A stretch of DNA of 30,046 nt from Methanomicrobiales archaeon (GTDB lineage: Archaea > Halobacteriota > Methanomicrobia > Methanomicrobiales > Methanoculleaceae): positions 1 to 30,046 of the forward strand of contig JAGVUK010000156.1 in assembly GCA_019136335.1 (NCBI GenBank). Reading direction: 5' to 3'. The position numbers were made by a program, and so were the translations under genes. Under the pieces are notes generated by a model. It was not told the DNA's origin and ran no database searches. It saw only the letters and a list, made by a program, of their open reading frames with translations. Below, piece by piece: positions 1-7,435 of the stretch. The first letter of the stretch is position 1, and every line of letters starts with the position of its first letter.

Positions 1-13
1 TGGCACAACGTCC

Positions 14-742
14 GTGAACTACGAGAGAGTACTCGAAGACTCGTTTGATTATACAAAAAATGTCCTCTGGGGGAGATGGCTCCGGTGGCTCCAGCTCATG
101 GCCTGCATCGTCGTCTTCCCGCTCATGTACGGCTACTTCGTCCGCATCATGCGGGGAGACGCGCCGGCGCCGGACCCCGGCGGCTGGGGCAGGCTCTTTC
201 TCGACGGCCTGAAGCTGCTGATCGTATACCTCGTCTACGTCGGGTTCATGCTCCTCGCCGCGGCGGCCCTGATGGGAGGGGCCGGCATCGCGGCGAACGG
301 CTTTGTGACCGCGGGCGTCGCTCTTGTCTCGTTCGTCCTCTTCATCCTCATCTGGCTCGTGGTGCAGATGGCCTCGTTCGTCCTCTTCATCCTCATCTGG
401 CTCGTGGTGCAGATGGCTGCGGTGCGGTTTGCGAAGGCCGGGTCGTTACGGGAAGCGTTCAACATCCCTGCCGTCCTCGGCCAGATCCACGGGATCGGCT
501 GGGGGCCGTATATCCTCTCCCAGGTGATCCTCCAGATCGTCCTCGGGTTCTTCGCGATGTTCCTGGCCTTCTCCGTCGTCACCGTCGCGAGCCTTGCCGG
601 GCTCTTCGCGGGCATTATGGGGTTTTTACTGCTGCCCATCCTCCTGCTCGCGGCATCCCCGCCAATCTACATCTTCCAGTACCGCTACAACACCCTCGTC
701 TACGAGAGTGGGGGGGCGGGCTCCGGCATGAGTCATCCGTGA
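14..742 (+). CDS. DUF4013-family integral membrane protein
   Basis: Uncharacterised 242-residue membrane protein. It opens with the pattern common in archaeal DUF4013 proteins (Tyr-Glu-x-Val near the start, then SFDYTKNVLWGRWLRW), followed by several strongly hydrophobic segments at about residues 24-45, 68-90, 95-135 and 165-215. It ends in a Tyr-rich segment (YIFQYRYNTLVYE) also usual in the family. The start is GTG at 14; no Shine-Dalgarno is visible, but only 13 bases precede it. An exact 45-bp tandem repeat (329-418) doubles 15 residues inside a transmembrane stretch, so that helix region is longer than expected. Family known, function unknown. No co-oriented gene follows. Confidence 0.8.
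   Translation: MNYERVLEDSFDYTKNVLWGRWLRWLQLMACIVVFPLMYGYFVRIMRGDAPAPDPGGWGRLFLDGLKLLIVYLVYVGFMLLAAAALMGGAGIAANGFVTAGVALVSFVLFILIWLVVQMASFVLFILIWLVVQMAAVRFAKAGSLREAFNIPAVLGQIHGIGWGPYILSQVILQIVLGFFAMFLAFSVVTVASLAGLFAGIMGFLLLPILLLAASPPIYIFQYRYNTLVYESGGAGSGMSHP
329..418 (+). repeat. Perfect 45-bp tandem duplication inside the DUF4013 gene
   Basis: Bases 329-373 and 374-418 are identical except for the last base (gcc against gct, both Ala). The repeat is in frame and inserts a second copy of the 15 residues SFVLFILIWLVVQMA. With so little divergence it is a recent event, or an assembly artefact. Confidence 0.95.
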
Positions 743-1217
743 GCGATCCTCGCTGATCGGGACCGCCCTTGCCGTAGAATATCTTCGCTATGAGAGGGTT
801 GCGCAGGGATGCTGGAGCGATAGCGCGCTGGACGATACCCCTGGAGCGAGAGGGGGCCGCGACCGTCGTCCGGGACGAGGGTGACAAACCCCACGATCCC
901 GGCCGGATCGACTACGGGATCCGCGGCAGCCCCGGCCCCGCATACCAGGCGTTGCTGGACAGGATCAGGTCCCGCCCGTGGTCGTTTCGGGCCGGCCGGA
1001 TGTGCGGTAAGAGGGACAACGCCGGCGAGCCCTACTACTGCCAGCTCAGGTGCCACGACCCGCCGGGCGACGACCACTCTTGTCACCTTTCACCCGTCAG
1101 ACCGTCCGGATCTCGTCCTACCGGGCCGACGCCGTCCCCACTCTGCGGTGAAGGGAGTCCTTCCCCCTCATTCGCCCCGGAACAGGTGCCCTTGTAGATG
1201 AGAGCGCCCGGTGCGGC
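743..1217. other. Intergenic region without a supported gene
   Basis: 475 bp between the DUF4013 gene and the convergent rhodanese gene. Short plus-strand reading frames exist but none has a ribosome-binding site or a recognisable protein. Around 1020-1150 protein-like stretches appear to change frame: AGEPYYCQLRCHDPPGDDHS in one, then TVRISSYRADAVPTLR in another before a stop. That would fit a decayed gene, but I cannot name it. Confidence 0.3.
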
Positions 1218-1652
1218 TCATTCCCGCGTCACCGGGAGCCCGGCGGCCGTCCAGGCGCTCATCCCGCCCTCGACCTCGTAGACCTCGCGGAACCCAGCAT
1301 CCCGCATCAGCTCCCGGACGGCGGCGCTCCGCCCGCCCCGCTGGCAGCAGATGACGTAGGCCCCGTTCCGGTCGAGATCCCCGAGACGCTCCGCAAAGTA
1401 CCTGGAGTCGATGTTGATCGCACCCGGGATATGCCCGCCGGCGAACTCGTCCGGCCTCCTGACGTCGATGGCGGTAACCTTCGGGTCCTGCCCCATCTCT
1501 TCGATCAGGGCGGACGCCTCGGCGGGGGGTACGGTCCGGATGATCGCGCCCGGCTCTTTTGAGCCGCCGCCGGTGCAGCCGGCGATGAACACGGCCGCGA
1601 CGGTGCTGCCGACGGCAAGCAGGAGCAGGAGCGGAGGATTAACCTCGATCAT
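1218..1652 (-). CDS. Rhodanese-domain lipoprotein
   Basis: A 144-residue protein with an N-terminal hydrophobic signal and lipobox (IAGC, Cys26), so it is probably lipid-anchored outside the membrane. Residues 35-142 form one rhodanese domain. The active-site loop reads CQRGGRS (Cys103 to Ser109), the sulfur-carrying cysteine motif C-x-x-G-x-R-S, preceded by a second Cys102. The family motifs DVRRPDEFAGGHIPGAINI and the C-terminal EGGMSAWTAAGLPV are present, so the protein looks complete and active in sulfur transfer or thiol chemistry; its substrate cannot be told. A TATA-like cctttatcc about 25 bp upstream suggests its own, nearly leaderless promoter, although it lies only 75 bp after the degenerate ABC ATPase on the same strand. 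Confidence 0.88.
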   Translation of the reverse strand: MIEVNPPLLLLLAVGSTVAAVFIAGCTGGGSKEPGAIIRTVPPAEASALIEEMGQDPKVTAIDVRRPDEFAGGHIPGAINIDSRYFAERLGDLDRNGAYVICCQRGGRSAAVRELMRDAGFREVYEVEGGMSAWTAAGLPVTRE

Positions 1653-1727
1653 ACATTCATGTCACGGCCGCCGGGATAAAGGAGTTTTGGTCCCCCGGGC
1701 AGCTCATCATCCCCCCGCCCGGCCGCC

Positions 1728-2447
1728 TCAGGCGGTATCGTCAAACCGGAGCGGCGTACCATCGATGCCTATCACCGCACAGAGGATGTCCGGCGTATCC
1801 AGGGCCACAACCTCCCGGCCGTCGACCACGGCGGCCCGGTGGCAGATCGCCCCCGCTTCTTCCAGGCTCTCGGTCGTCAGGACGATCGTCAGGTTCCGCT
1901 CCTGGTTCAGCCGCTGGAGCATATCCCAGATCTCCCGGCGGCCGGGCCCGTCCAGCCCCTTCGTCGGCTCGGCAAGAAAGAGGACGGAAGGGTGCACAAG
2001 ATACGCCCGGGCGATCTCGAGGCGCCGCATCATGGCGGGAGGACAGGCCGCAACCGCGGCATCCAGGCTCCCGGAGAGGTCGAAGAGCCCGATGATCTCG
2101 GCGATCCGCCTCCGCCTGACCCCGTCGCCGAGACCGTGCAGCCGTGCATGGAAGTCCAGGTTCTCCCTCGCGGTCAGCGCGGGGTCGAGGACCGGTTCCG
2201 GGAGGACGATGCCCATCCTCCGCCGCACATCCCCGAGGTTCCCGAGGATCGCAAGCGGTGAGCGTTCGGCAAACTCCGGGACCGGGAAGAGCATCGTCGT
2301 GAGGATGGCAACCAGGGTCCGCCGGCCCTGGCCAGAGGTGCAGAGGATTCCCAGGATCTCTCCGCTCTTCACGTCAAACGGGATAGGGCCTCGCGCCTGA
2401 AGGCGCTCCAGGCGCCGGATCAGATCCTCAACGGTAAAGGCAGTCAT
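1728..2447 (-). CDS. Degenerate ABC-type ATPase (DrrA-like fold, catalytic motifs lost)
   Basis: A 239-residue protein with the overall layout of a DrrA-type ABC exporter ATPase, including RRRMGIVLPEP, LTARENLDFHARLHGL, RRLEIARAYL, LFLAEPTKGLD and TIVLTTESLEEA. Almost every catalytic position is changed. Walker A reads CTSGQGRRT, so Lys is Arg. The Q-loop Gln is Pro. The LSGG signature is CPPA. The Walker B Asp is Ala, though the following Glu stays. The switch His is Glu. The frame is open throughout, which argues for a maintained pseudo-ATPase rather than simple decay. I chose the ATG at 2447 because GGAGGT lies just upstream; an in-frame start at 2501 would add 18 unlikely residues. No permease gene is adjacent. 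Confidence 0.75.
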   Translation of the reverse strand: MTAFTVEDLIRRLERLQARGPIPFDVKSGEILGILCTSGQGRRTLVAILTTMLFPVPEFAERSPLAILGNLGDVRRRMGIVLPEPVLDPALTARENLDFHARLHGLGDGVRRRRIAEIIGLFDLSGSLDAAVAACPPAMMRRLEIARAYLVHPSVLFLAEPTKGLDGPGRREIWDMLQRLNQERNLTIVLTTESLEEAGAICHRAAVVDGREVVALDTPDILCAVIGIDGTPLRFDDTA

Positions 2448-2872
2448 GCACCTCCACACAATACGGCCAGTCAGGCAGAACTGAATCGGCTTCGACCACA
2501 CATCGCCCGGGTGTCACCCGGTATTCCGGGATGGCGGCCCTCCGGCGGGATATCGCCAGGAGCTCTGCTATCAGGTTTCCGTTACCCGATTCGGGGAAGG
2601 AATTGCTCGATAATAATATTTTAACTATCCCAATATGAATATATCTATTTATAAACGGATATAAAATAGGCCGTTTAAGATTTTTATATTCCTTCAAACG
2701 TCCTTTTTGGCGTAAAACCACTCAATCGCATATTCAGGCGGGGGGAGAGGACCCGGGCCAGGGAGGCCTGCCGGCGCCGCTCCCCGGCCCGGAGGTTGGA
2801 TGGCGGCCCGAAAAGGCCCGCACCGCTGGATCAAACTATTTAATATGTGGGGCCAACCGGTGTACCCGACCC
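2448..2872. other. AT-rich intergenic region between divergent genes
   Basis: About 425 bp between the degenerate ABC ATPase (minus) and the DUF1614 gene (plus). Bases 2605-2700 form a markedly AT-rich island in a GC-rich window, with several TATA-like runs and a 6-bp inverted repeat AAACGG (2653-2658) / CCGTTT (2671-2676). No protein-coding gene is supported. It may hold the minus-strand promoter, which would give the ATPase mRNA a leader of 150 bases or more. Confidence 0.5.
2836..2847 (+). promoter_or_regulatory. Archaeal TATA box for the DUF1614 gene
   Basis: The sequence ctatttaatatg stands out in GC-rich surroundings and lies about 26-37 bp before the ATG at 2873, the spacing expected for a short-leader archaeal transcript. 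Confidence 0.5.
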
Positions 2873-3580
2873 ATGATGAACGAGTTCCCCGCGATAGCGA
2901 TCCTCCCGGTACCCTTCAGCCCGGACCAGGTCCTGATCGCTCTTGCCGTCCTCATACCGGCTCTGGTCATCTTCAACCTGCTCCTCATCAGCGAAGGGGT
3001 CTTTGAGTCGATCGGGCTCCGGTTCTACCAGGCGGTGCTGGTGACCGCGGGCGCCCTGCTCGGGAGCCTGATCAACATACCGCTCATCCCCGTCGGTGAG
3101 ACCGTCATCGCGGTCAACGTGGGCGGCGCCGTCATCCCCCTCTTCGTGACCGCCGAGATGGTCGCAAGGGGCCGGGTCTCGCGCCTAAAGACCCTCGCCG
3201 CCGTCGCCGCCGTCTCGCTCGTCGCCTACGCGTTCGCAACGCCCGTCCCCGGCACCGGGATCACCATGCCGTTCTACGTCGCCCCCCTCGCCGGCGCCGC
3301 TGCAGGGCTCCTCCTCGCCCGGGGCTGCCGTGCCGCCCCCGGGCTTGCCTACGCGGGCGGGACTATGGGCACCCTCCTCGGCGCCGACATCCTCAACCTC
3401 GCAAATCCTGCAGTGCTCGCGGCGCTCGCCGGAAGCAAGGCAACGGTCCTTTCTATCGGGGGTGCGGGGATATTCGACGGCATCTTCATCACCGGCGTCC
3501 TCTCGGTCCTGCTCGCCGCCTACGCGGGAAGACGCCTGCGGGAGGCGGCGGGAGTCTGCCCCCAGGAGCGGGGGGATTGA
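2873..3580 (+). CDS. DUF1614-family membrane protein
   Basis: A 235-residue polytopic membrane protein of the DUF1614 type. It has about seven hydrophobic segments, with conserved small-residue and acidic motifs: GALLGSLINIPLIPV at about 60-75, VNVGGAVIPLFVTAEMV at about 82-100, and GGTMGTLLGADILNL followed by SIGGAGIFDGIFITGVLSVLLA towards the C-terminus. The membrane-embedded Asn, Asp and Gly residues suggest a transport or catalytic role, but no function is established. It has its own TATA box and is not in an operon with neighbours. The ATG at 2873 is followed by a second ATG, and either could start. Confidence 0.85.
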   Translation: MMNEFPAIAILPVPFSPDQVLIALAVLIPALVIFNLLLISEGVFESIGLRFYQAVLVTAGALLGSLINIPLIPVGETVIAVNVGGAVIPLFVTAEMVARGRVSRLKTLAAVAAVSLVAYAFATPVPGTGITMPFYVAPLAGAAAGLLLARGCRAAPGLAYAGGTMGTLLGADILNLANPAVLAALAGSKATVLSIGGAGIFDGIFITGVLSVLLAAYAGRRLREAAGVCPQERGD

Positions 3581-3704
3581 GGGTCCCGCCCGTGGAGGGG
3601 AACACCCGCTCAAAGGCTTCGCGGCAGCAGCGGATACTGGTGGTGCCGCACGAAAAGGAGAACCCGTCCGCCGTTCCTCGCGTGGCCCGGCCGGAAGGAG
3701 GCGA

Positions 3705-5439
3705 TCACCGACCGTCGAACTGGCGAAGCCAGAGCTCTGCGCAGGCTATCCGCCAGAAATCGGTGGAGTAAGGGTTCTTTCCGTCGAGGAACTCCTTGTA
3801 GTTCCGGAGCACCCGTTCCGCGTCCCAGTAGGGCCGGGCCGCGAACGTTGGCGATGAGAAGAGGGCAAGGATGTGGGGGCGGAGTTCGTCCTTCATCCAG
3901 GCCTCCTCAGGGGTGACGAACCCCATCTTGTCCATCCTGCACCGGACGGCGTCGGGCACCAGCCCCCGGATCGCCCGCCGGAGGACGTACTTCGTGACGC
4001 CGCAACGGATCTTCTGGTCGAGCGGGAGCCCTGCGAGGTACTCCACGAGTCGATAGTCGAGGAACGGGACCCGCGCCTCGATCGAGAACGCCATCGAGTT
4101 CCGGTCCTCCCAGTGCAGCAGGAGGGGGAGGTTCGTGGCCGTGATCTCCTGCGAGAGCACCTCGTCAAGCGAGCCCGCGTACCGGAGGACCTCCGGCGCG
4201 TCCCCCCGGAGGAGCCCCCGCCGCTTCGACCGGACCCGGGACTGGCGGGCCGCCCACGAGAAGAACGACCCGTGATGTCTCGCGCTCCCGGCGACCTCCC
4301 GGAGGGCTGCAAGCACCTCCCCCCGGCGGAGGAGCCCCCGGATATACGGCATCTGGTAGGCGATATACCCGGCAAGCTGCTCGTCGGCGCCCTGCCCGTC
4401 GAGGACGACCTTCACCTCACTGCTCGCAAGCCGCATCACGCAGTACTGGGCGTAGATCGAGAGCGACACAAACGGCTCGTCCTGTATATACAGCAGCCTC
4501 CCGATATCCTTCCAGAGCCCCTCAGTGCTGGGAGTTACCCGGTGGCTTGCGACCCCCGTCGCCGCAACCACCGTATCGACATGCCTGCTCTCGTCGAACC
4601 GCGGGTCGTCAAAACAGACCGAGAACGTCTTCTGCCGGTCGCCGACGCTCTCCGGGTGCTCGGTCCGCAGGAGAACGTTGATTAGGGCGGTGATCGTCGA
4701 CGAGTCGATCCCCCCCGAGAGGCAGGTCCCGACCGGGACGTCGCTTCGGAGCCTGATCCGGACCGCGTCGGTCAGGAGGTCCCGGACCTCCCGGGCAGCA
4801 GTCTCGTCGTCGACGGCCCCTCGCCGGGCACCGTTCACCACGACGTCCCAGTAACGCTCCGGTTCCCCGGTGCCCGCCCCGGAGACGATGATGAAGTGAG
4901 CCGGCGGGAGCTGGAGGATGCCGTCGTACATCGTCTCAGCGGTATGGTCCGCGACCCCCCAGGCAAGAAACGCAAGAAGCATCCGGTCGTTTGGCCTCCT
5001 CCCGACCCCGGGGTGCGCAAGGAGCGCCTTGATCTCCGAGGCAAAGAGGAACGATTCCCCGGCCGTGGTGTAGTAGAACGGCTTGACACCCAGGCGGTCC
5101 CGGGCGCAGAAGAGTTCGCGGCGCCGATCTCACCTCCGTATCGGTCGTGGTGGCGAAGTTGTGGCCGGCGGCGATGAGCTCCTCCCGGAGCGCGGGGTAG
5201 TTATAAATCTCGCCGTTGAAGACGATCTGGAGCGACCCGTCCTCGTTTGCCATCGGCTGCCGGCCTTCGTCGGAAAGATCGATGATCGCGAGACGGCGGT
5301 GGGCGAGCCCTACCGGGCCGGAGAAGAAGTCCCCCTCGCCGTCAGGGCCGCGGTGGGAGAGTCGCTCCGCCATGGCCCGGACGAGTGCCGGATCCGCCTC
5401 CCCCCCGTTCTGGGCAACCTGCCCGGCGATCCCGCACAT
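3705..5439 (-). pseudogene. asnB: Asparagine synthase (glutamine-hydrolysing), interrupted by deletion and frameshift
   Basis: AsnB makes asparagine from aspartate, ATP and glutamine. The N-terminal glutaminase domain starts with the catalytic Cys2 (MCGIAGQ) and keeps SHRGPDG, AHRRLAIIDLS and FNGEIYNY up to TDTEV (codon 103, ending at 5131). The reading then falls out of frame. The synthetase part resumes in another frame at about 5129 with DRRRELFCARDRLGVKPFYY and runs to 3705, with PP-loop SGGIDSS at about 4698-4718. Compared with the family, about 25 residues, including the usual GMFAFA segment, are missing, and the deletion is not a multiple of three. Without it the protein would be about 600 residues, the normal length. 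The downstream ATG at 4982 could only give a synthetase lacking glutaminase. Either a real inactivation or a sequencing or assembly error. It begins 12 bp after the CxxC protein gene on the same strand. Confidence 0.88.
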
Positions 5440-5451
5440 ACCAGGACCCGA

Positions 5452-5904
5452 TCACTCGTTCAGACAGGTCTTATCCAGGCCCGTGCCGTTGATGTCGCAG
5501 GAGGGGCAGGGGGCCGGGGTCGATCCGTTCACCACCCGGTAGGCGTCCGCAAGGACCGCGGAGTTCGCAAGCAGGCCTGCGATCAGGATCACCTCGAGGA
5601 TCTCGGCCCGGGTCGCGCCTTTCGCCTTTGCCGCCTGCATATGATACTCGACGCAATGGCTGCACTTGAGCGCGGCGCCCACCGCAAGGCTGATCAGCTC
5701 GATCGTCTTCGGGTCGAGCCGGCTGGTCTCGACCACGGCGCCCTTGTAGAGCAGGTGCGAGATCAGGATCTCGGGCCGTTCTGCCATCCGCTCAAATATC
5801 AGGGGGACCCTGCCGTACTCGTTCTCGATCTCCCGGAGGAGTTCTCCTGCTATGACGTCCGACCCCCGTTCTGCAACCCTCGCAAGTATCTTCTCAAAAT
5901 CCAT
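5452..5904 (-). CDS. Carboxymuconolactone decarboxylase/AhpD-family CxxC protein
   Basis: A 150-residue helical protein of the CMD/AhpD superfamily. The redox signature CSHCVEYHMQAAKAKGATRAE gives Cys81, Cys84 and His88, the arrangement of AhpD-like peroxidase or disulfide-exchange proteins. It has about 25 extra N-terminal residues and a C-terminal tail with further cysteines (CPSCDINGTG, then a final Cys), unusual for a plain CMD protein and possibly a metal or disulfide site. It starts 2 bp after the stop of mmp7, so it is very likely the last or next-to-last member of the MCR-activation operon. A thiol or peroxide-handling role near oxygen-sensitive MCR is an inference from position. The true substrate is unknown. 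Confidence 0.85.
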   Translation of the reverse strand: MDFEKILARVAERGSDVIAGELLREIENEYGRVPLIFERMAERPEILISHLLYKGAVVETSRLDPKTIELISLAVGAALKCSHCVEYHMQAAKAKGATRAEILEVILIAGLLANSAVLADAYRVVNGSTPAPCPSCDINGTGLDKTCLNE

Positions 5905-5906
5905 CG

Positions 5907-6854
5907 CTACACCAATATCCTGGTCTCTGAGAAGGGTTTAATCCGTATCAATATGTAATTGCGCATCCGTGACGGCAGAACGTCGGCGATATCCCCGACG
6001 GTGACAGCCCCGTCGGCGGTTACCGCAAGCGACCGTATATCATCAGCGTAGAGGTCGTAGGGGAGCTTCACCCGGAGCCCCTCCATCTGGGCGGTCACCG
6101 GCGTCGGGTGCGTCAGCATGCTGACCTCAGGGAGCTGCTCCTCGATGATCGCCATCAGGCGGGGCGGGAAGACGGAGAGCGGGTCCCGTGCAAGGGCGTC
6201 CCGCCGGGCGTCCAGGGTCCGGGAGACCTCGTCCACCAGTTCGTCGAGTTTCGCGAGCTCCTCGGGGCGCTTGAACCGGTGCATGATCCTCCCCACCCCG
6301 CCGACGTAGCCCTCGACGGGCGGGTCGATGGCCCGGACCAGGGTCTCGCGGTCCGGGGCCCCGGTCACCACGATCGGCACCTGGATCCCCCGCCGGAGCA
6401 CCGGAAACTTCTGCCGGATGCACTCCTCGAAACTCCCGAGCGCGTAGACGGCGAGATCGTGCTCGTTGATGACGTCCCGCTCCTCGTCGTTCAGGTTTGC
6501 TATCCGTTTCCCAAAACCTCTCGCAAGCCCGACCATGTTCGTCTTCGCGCCCGCACGCCGGAGGTACTCGGCGATATCGCAGGCGGTGTGCGGGAGATGA
6601 TGGATCTCCAGGCTCGGGCTGACCACGGCGATCTCCGTCCCCACGAGGGGCGCCTCGACCACCTCGCCGGCAAGCGGTTTTGCAACCTCCCGTATCAGGT
6701 CGATGTCATCCCGCGGCACGAACGACTGGAGCACGACGTCCTGGGCCATGACGTGCTTCTGCACGATGTAGCCCCCGAGGTCGTCGATCAGGTCCATGAT
6801 CTCGTCGTGCCGGTAGACGCCTCCCTTGTAGGTCACCGGCACCAGCGTCGTCAC
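5907..6854 (-). CDS. mmp7: Methanogenesis marker protein 7
   Basis: A 315-residue cytosolic protein that I assign to the Mmp7 family from its N-terminal pattern VTYKGGVYRHDEIMDLIDDLGGYI, its length of about 300 residues and its place beside mmp17. Mmp7 was found in the component A3a complex that, with AtwA and ATP, reductively activates methyl-coenzyme M reductase. Other visible stretches are DVVLQSFVPRDDID, HTACDIAEYLRRAGAKTNMVGLARGFGKR and YVGGVGRIMHRFKRPEEL. Its ATG overlaps the stop of mmp17 by 4 bp, so translation is probably coupled. The C-terminal end (IRIKPFSETRILV) runs to 5907, two bases before the next gene. The number of the marker family is recalled, not searched. Confidence 0.82.
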   Translation of the reverse strand: MTTLVPVTYKGGVYRHDEIMDLIDDLGGYIVQKHVMAQDVVLQSFVPRDDIDLIREVAKPLAGEVVEAPLVGTEIAVVSPSLEIHHLPHTACDIAEYLRRAGAKTNMVGLARGFGKRIANLNDEERDVINEHDLAVYALGSFEECIRQKFPVLRRGIQVPIVVTGAPDRETLVRAIDPPVEGYVGGVGRIMHRFKRPEELAKLDELVDEVSRTLDARRDALARDPLSVFPPRLMAIIEEQLPEVSMLTHPTPVTAQMEGLRVKLPYDLYADDIRSLAVTADGAVTVGDIADVLPSRMRNYILIRIKPFSETRILV

Positions 6855-7435
6855 AGCGTCACCCCCATCTTTGCAAAGATCGGTCTTACCATCGCCTCCA
6901 CGATATCGCCCGGCAGGGTATCCTCACTTGCCACATAGTAAAACTTCTCGTCCTTAATATACTGGCGGCGGACCTTGAACCCCTCGGGGGCGATGTACTG
7001 GAGGGCGTAGATGACATCCTTATAGAGCGTCTCGCTCGGGTCGGCGACGACCATCTGCTCGAGCTCCTCCTCCCCGGCAACCCCCGCCGGGAGGACGACG
7101 GTGAACCGGTCGGGCTGGTCGACGTTCTCCTTCCCGTAGCGGGCCCAGAGCTGCCGGAGCAGCGGTGCAAGGTAGGTCTCGTCGCCGATGTCGAGCACGA
7201 TCATCTTCTCGCCGATGTTGACGTTTGCAAAGTTGCTGACCCGGATAGCCCGCGGCATGTGCCGGAGCAACCCCGCCGCGACGAAGATCGGCACCTTCGG
7301 GTCGACGTAGATGTGGAGCCGGTCGATCACCTTGATGAGATCGAGATCCTGGAGGACGTCGCCTGCTATCCGCTCGTAGGCCTCTCTCCCGACCGCATCG
7401 GGCGACTCGACCACGAAGTAGTTCAACGGGGGCAT
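6851..7435 (-). CDS. mmp17: Methanogenesis marker protein 17
   Basis: A 194-residue protein whose length and neighbours fit Mmp17, a part of the MCR activation complex together with Mmp3, Mmp7, McrC and AtwA. Recognisable stretches are EAYERIAGDVLQDLDLIKVIDRLHIYVDP near the N-terminus, RAIRVSNFANVNIGEKMIVLDIGDETYLAPLL in the middle, and ALQYIAPEGFKVRRQYIKDEKFYYVASED near the end. No cysteine motif or nucleotide site is apparent, so a structural or scaffold role is more likely than catalysis. It starts directly after the stop of mmp15 with no gap and overlaps mmp7 by 4 bp. Confidence 0.82.
   Translation of the reverse strand: MPPLNYFVVESPDAVGREAYERIAGDVLQDLDLIKVIDRLHIYVDPKVPIFVAAGLLRHMPRAIRVSNFANVNIGEKMIVLDIGDETYLAPLLRQLWARYGKENVDQPDRFTVVLPAGVAGEEELEQMVVADPSETLYKDVIYALQYIAPEGFKVRRQYIKDEKFYYVASEDTLPGDIVEAMVRPIFAKMGVTL

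Noticed and set aside
2428..2721. Minus-strand frame of 97 codons over the AT-rich region
   Set aside because: It overlaps the start of the degenerate ABC ATPase in another frame, has no ribosome-binding site and looks like translated non-coding DNA.
5083..5958. Long plus-strand frame of 291 codons opposite asnB and the CxxC gene
   Set aside because: It is the antisense of two recognisable genes; in GC-rich DNA such long shadow frames are common.
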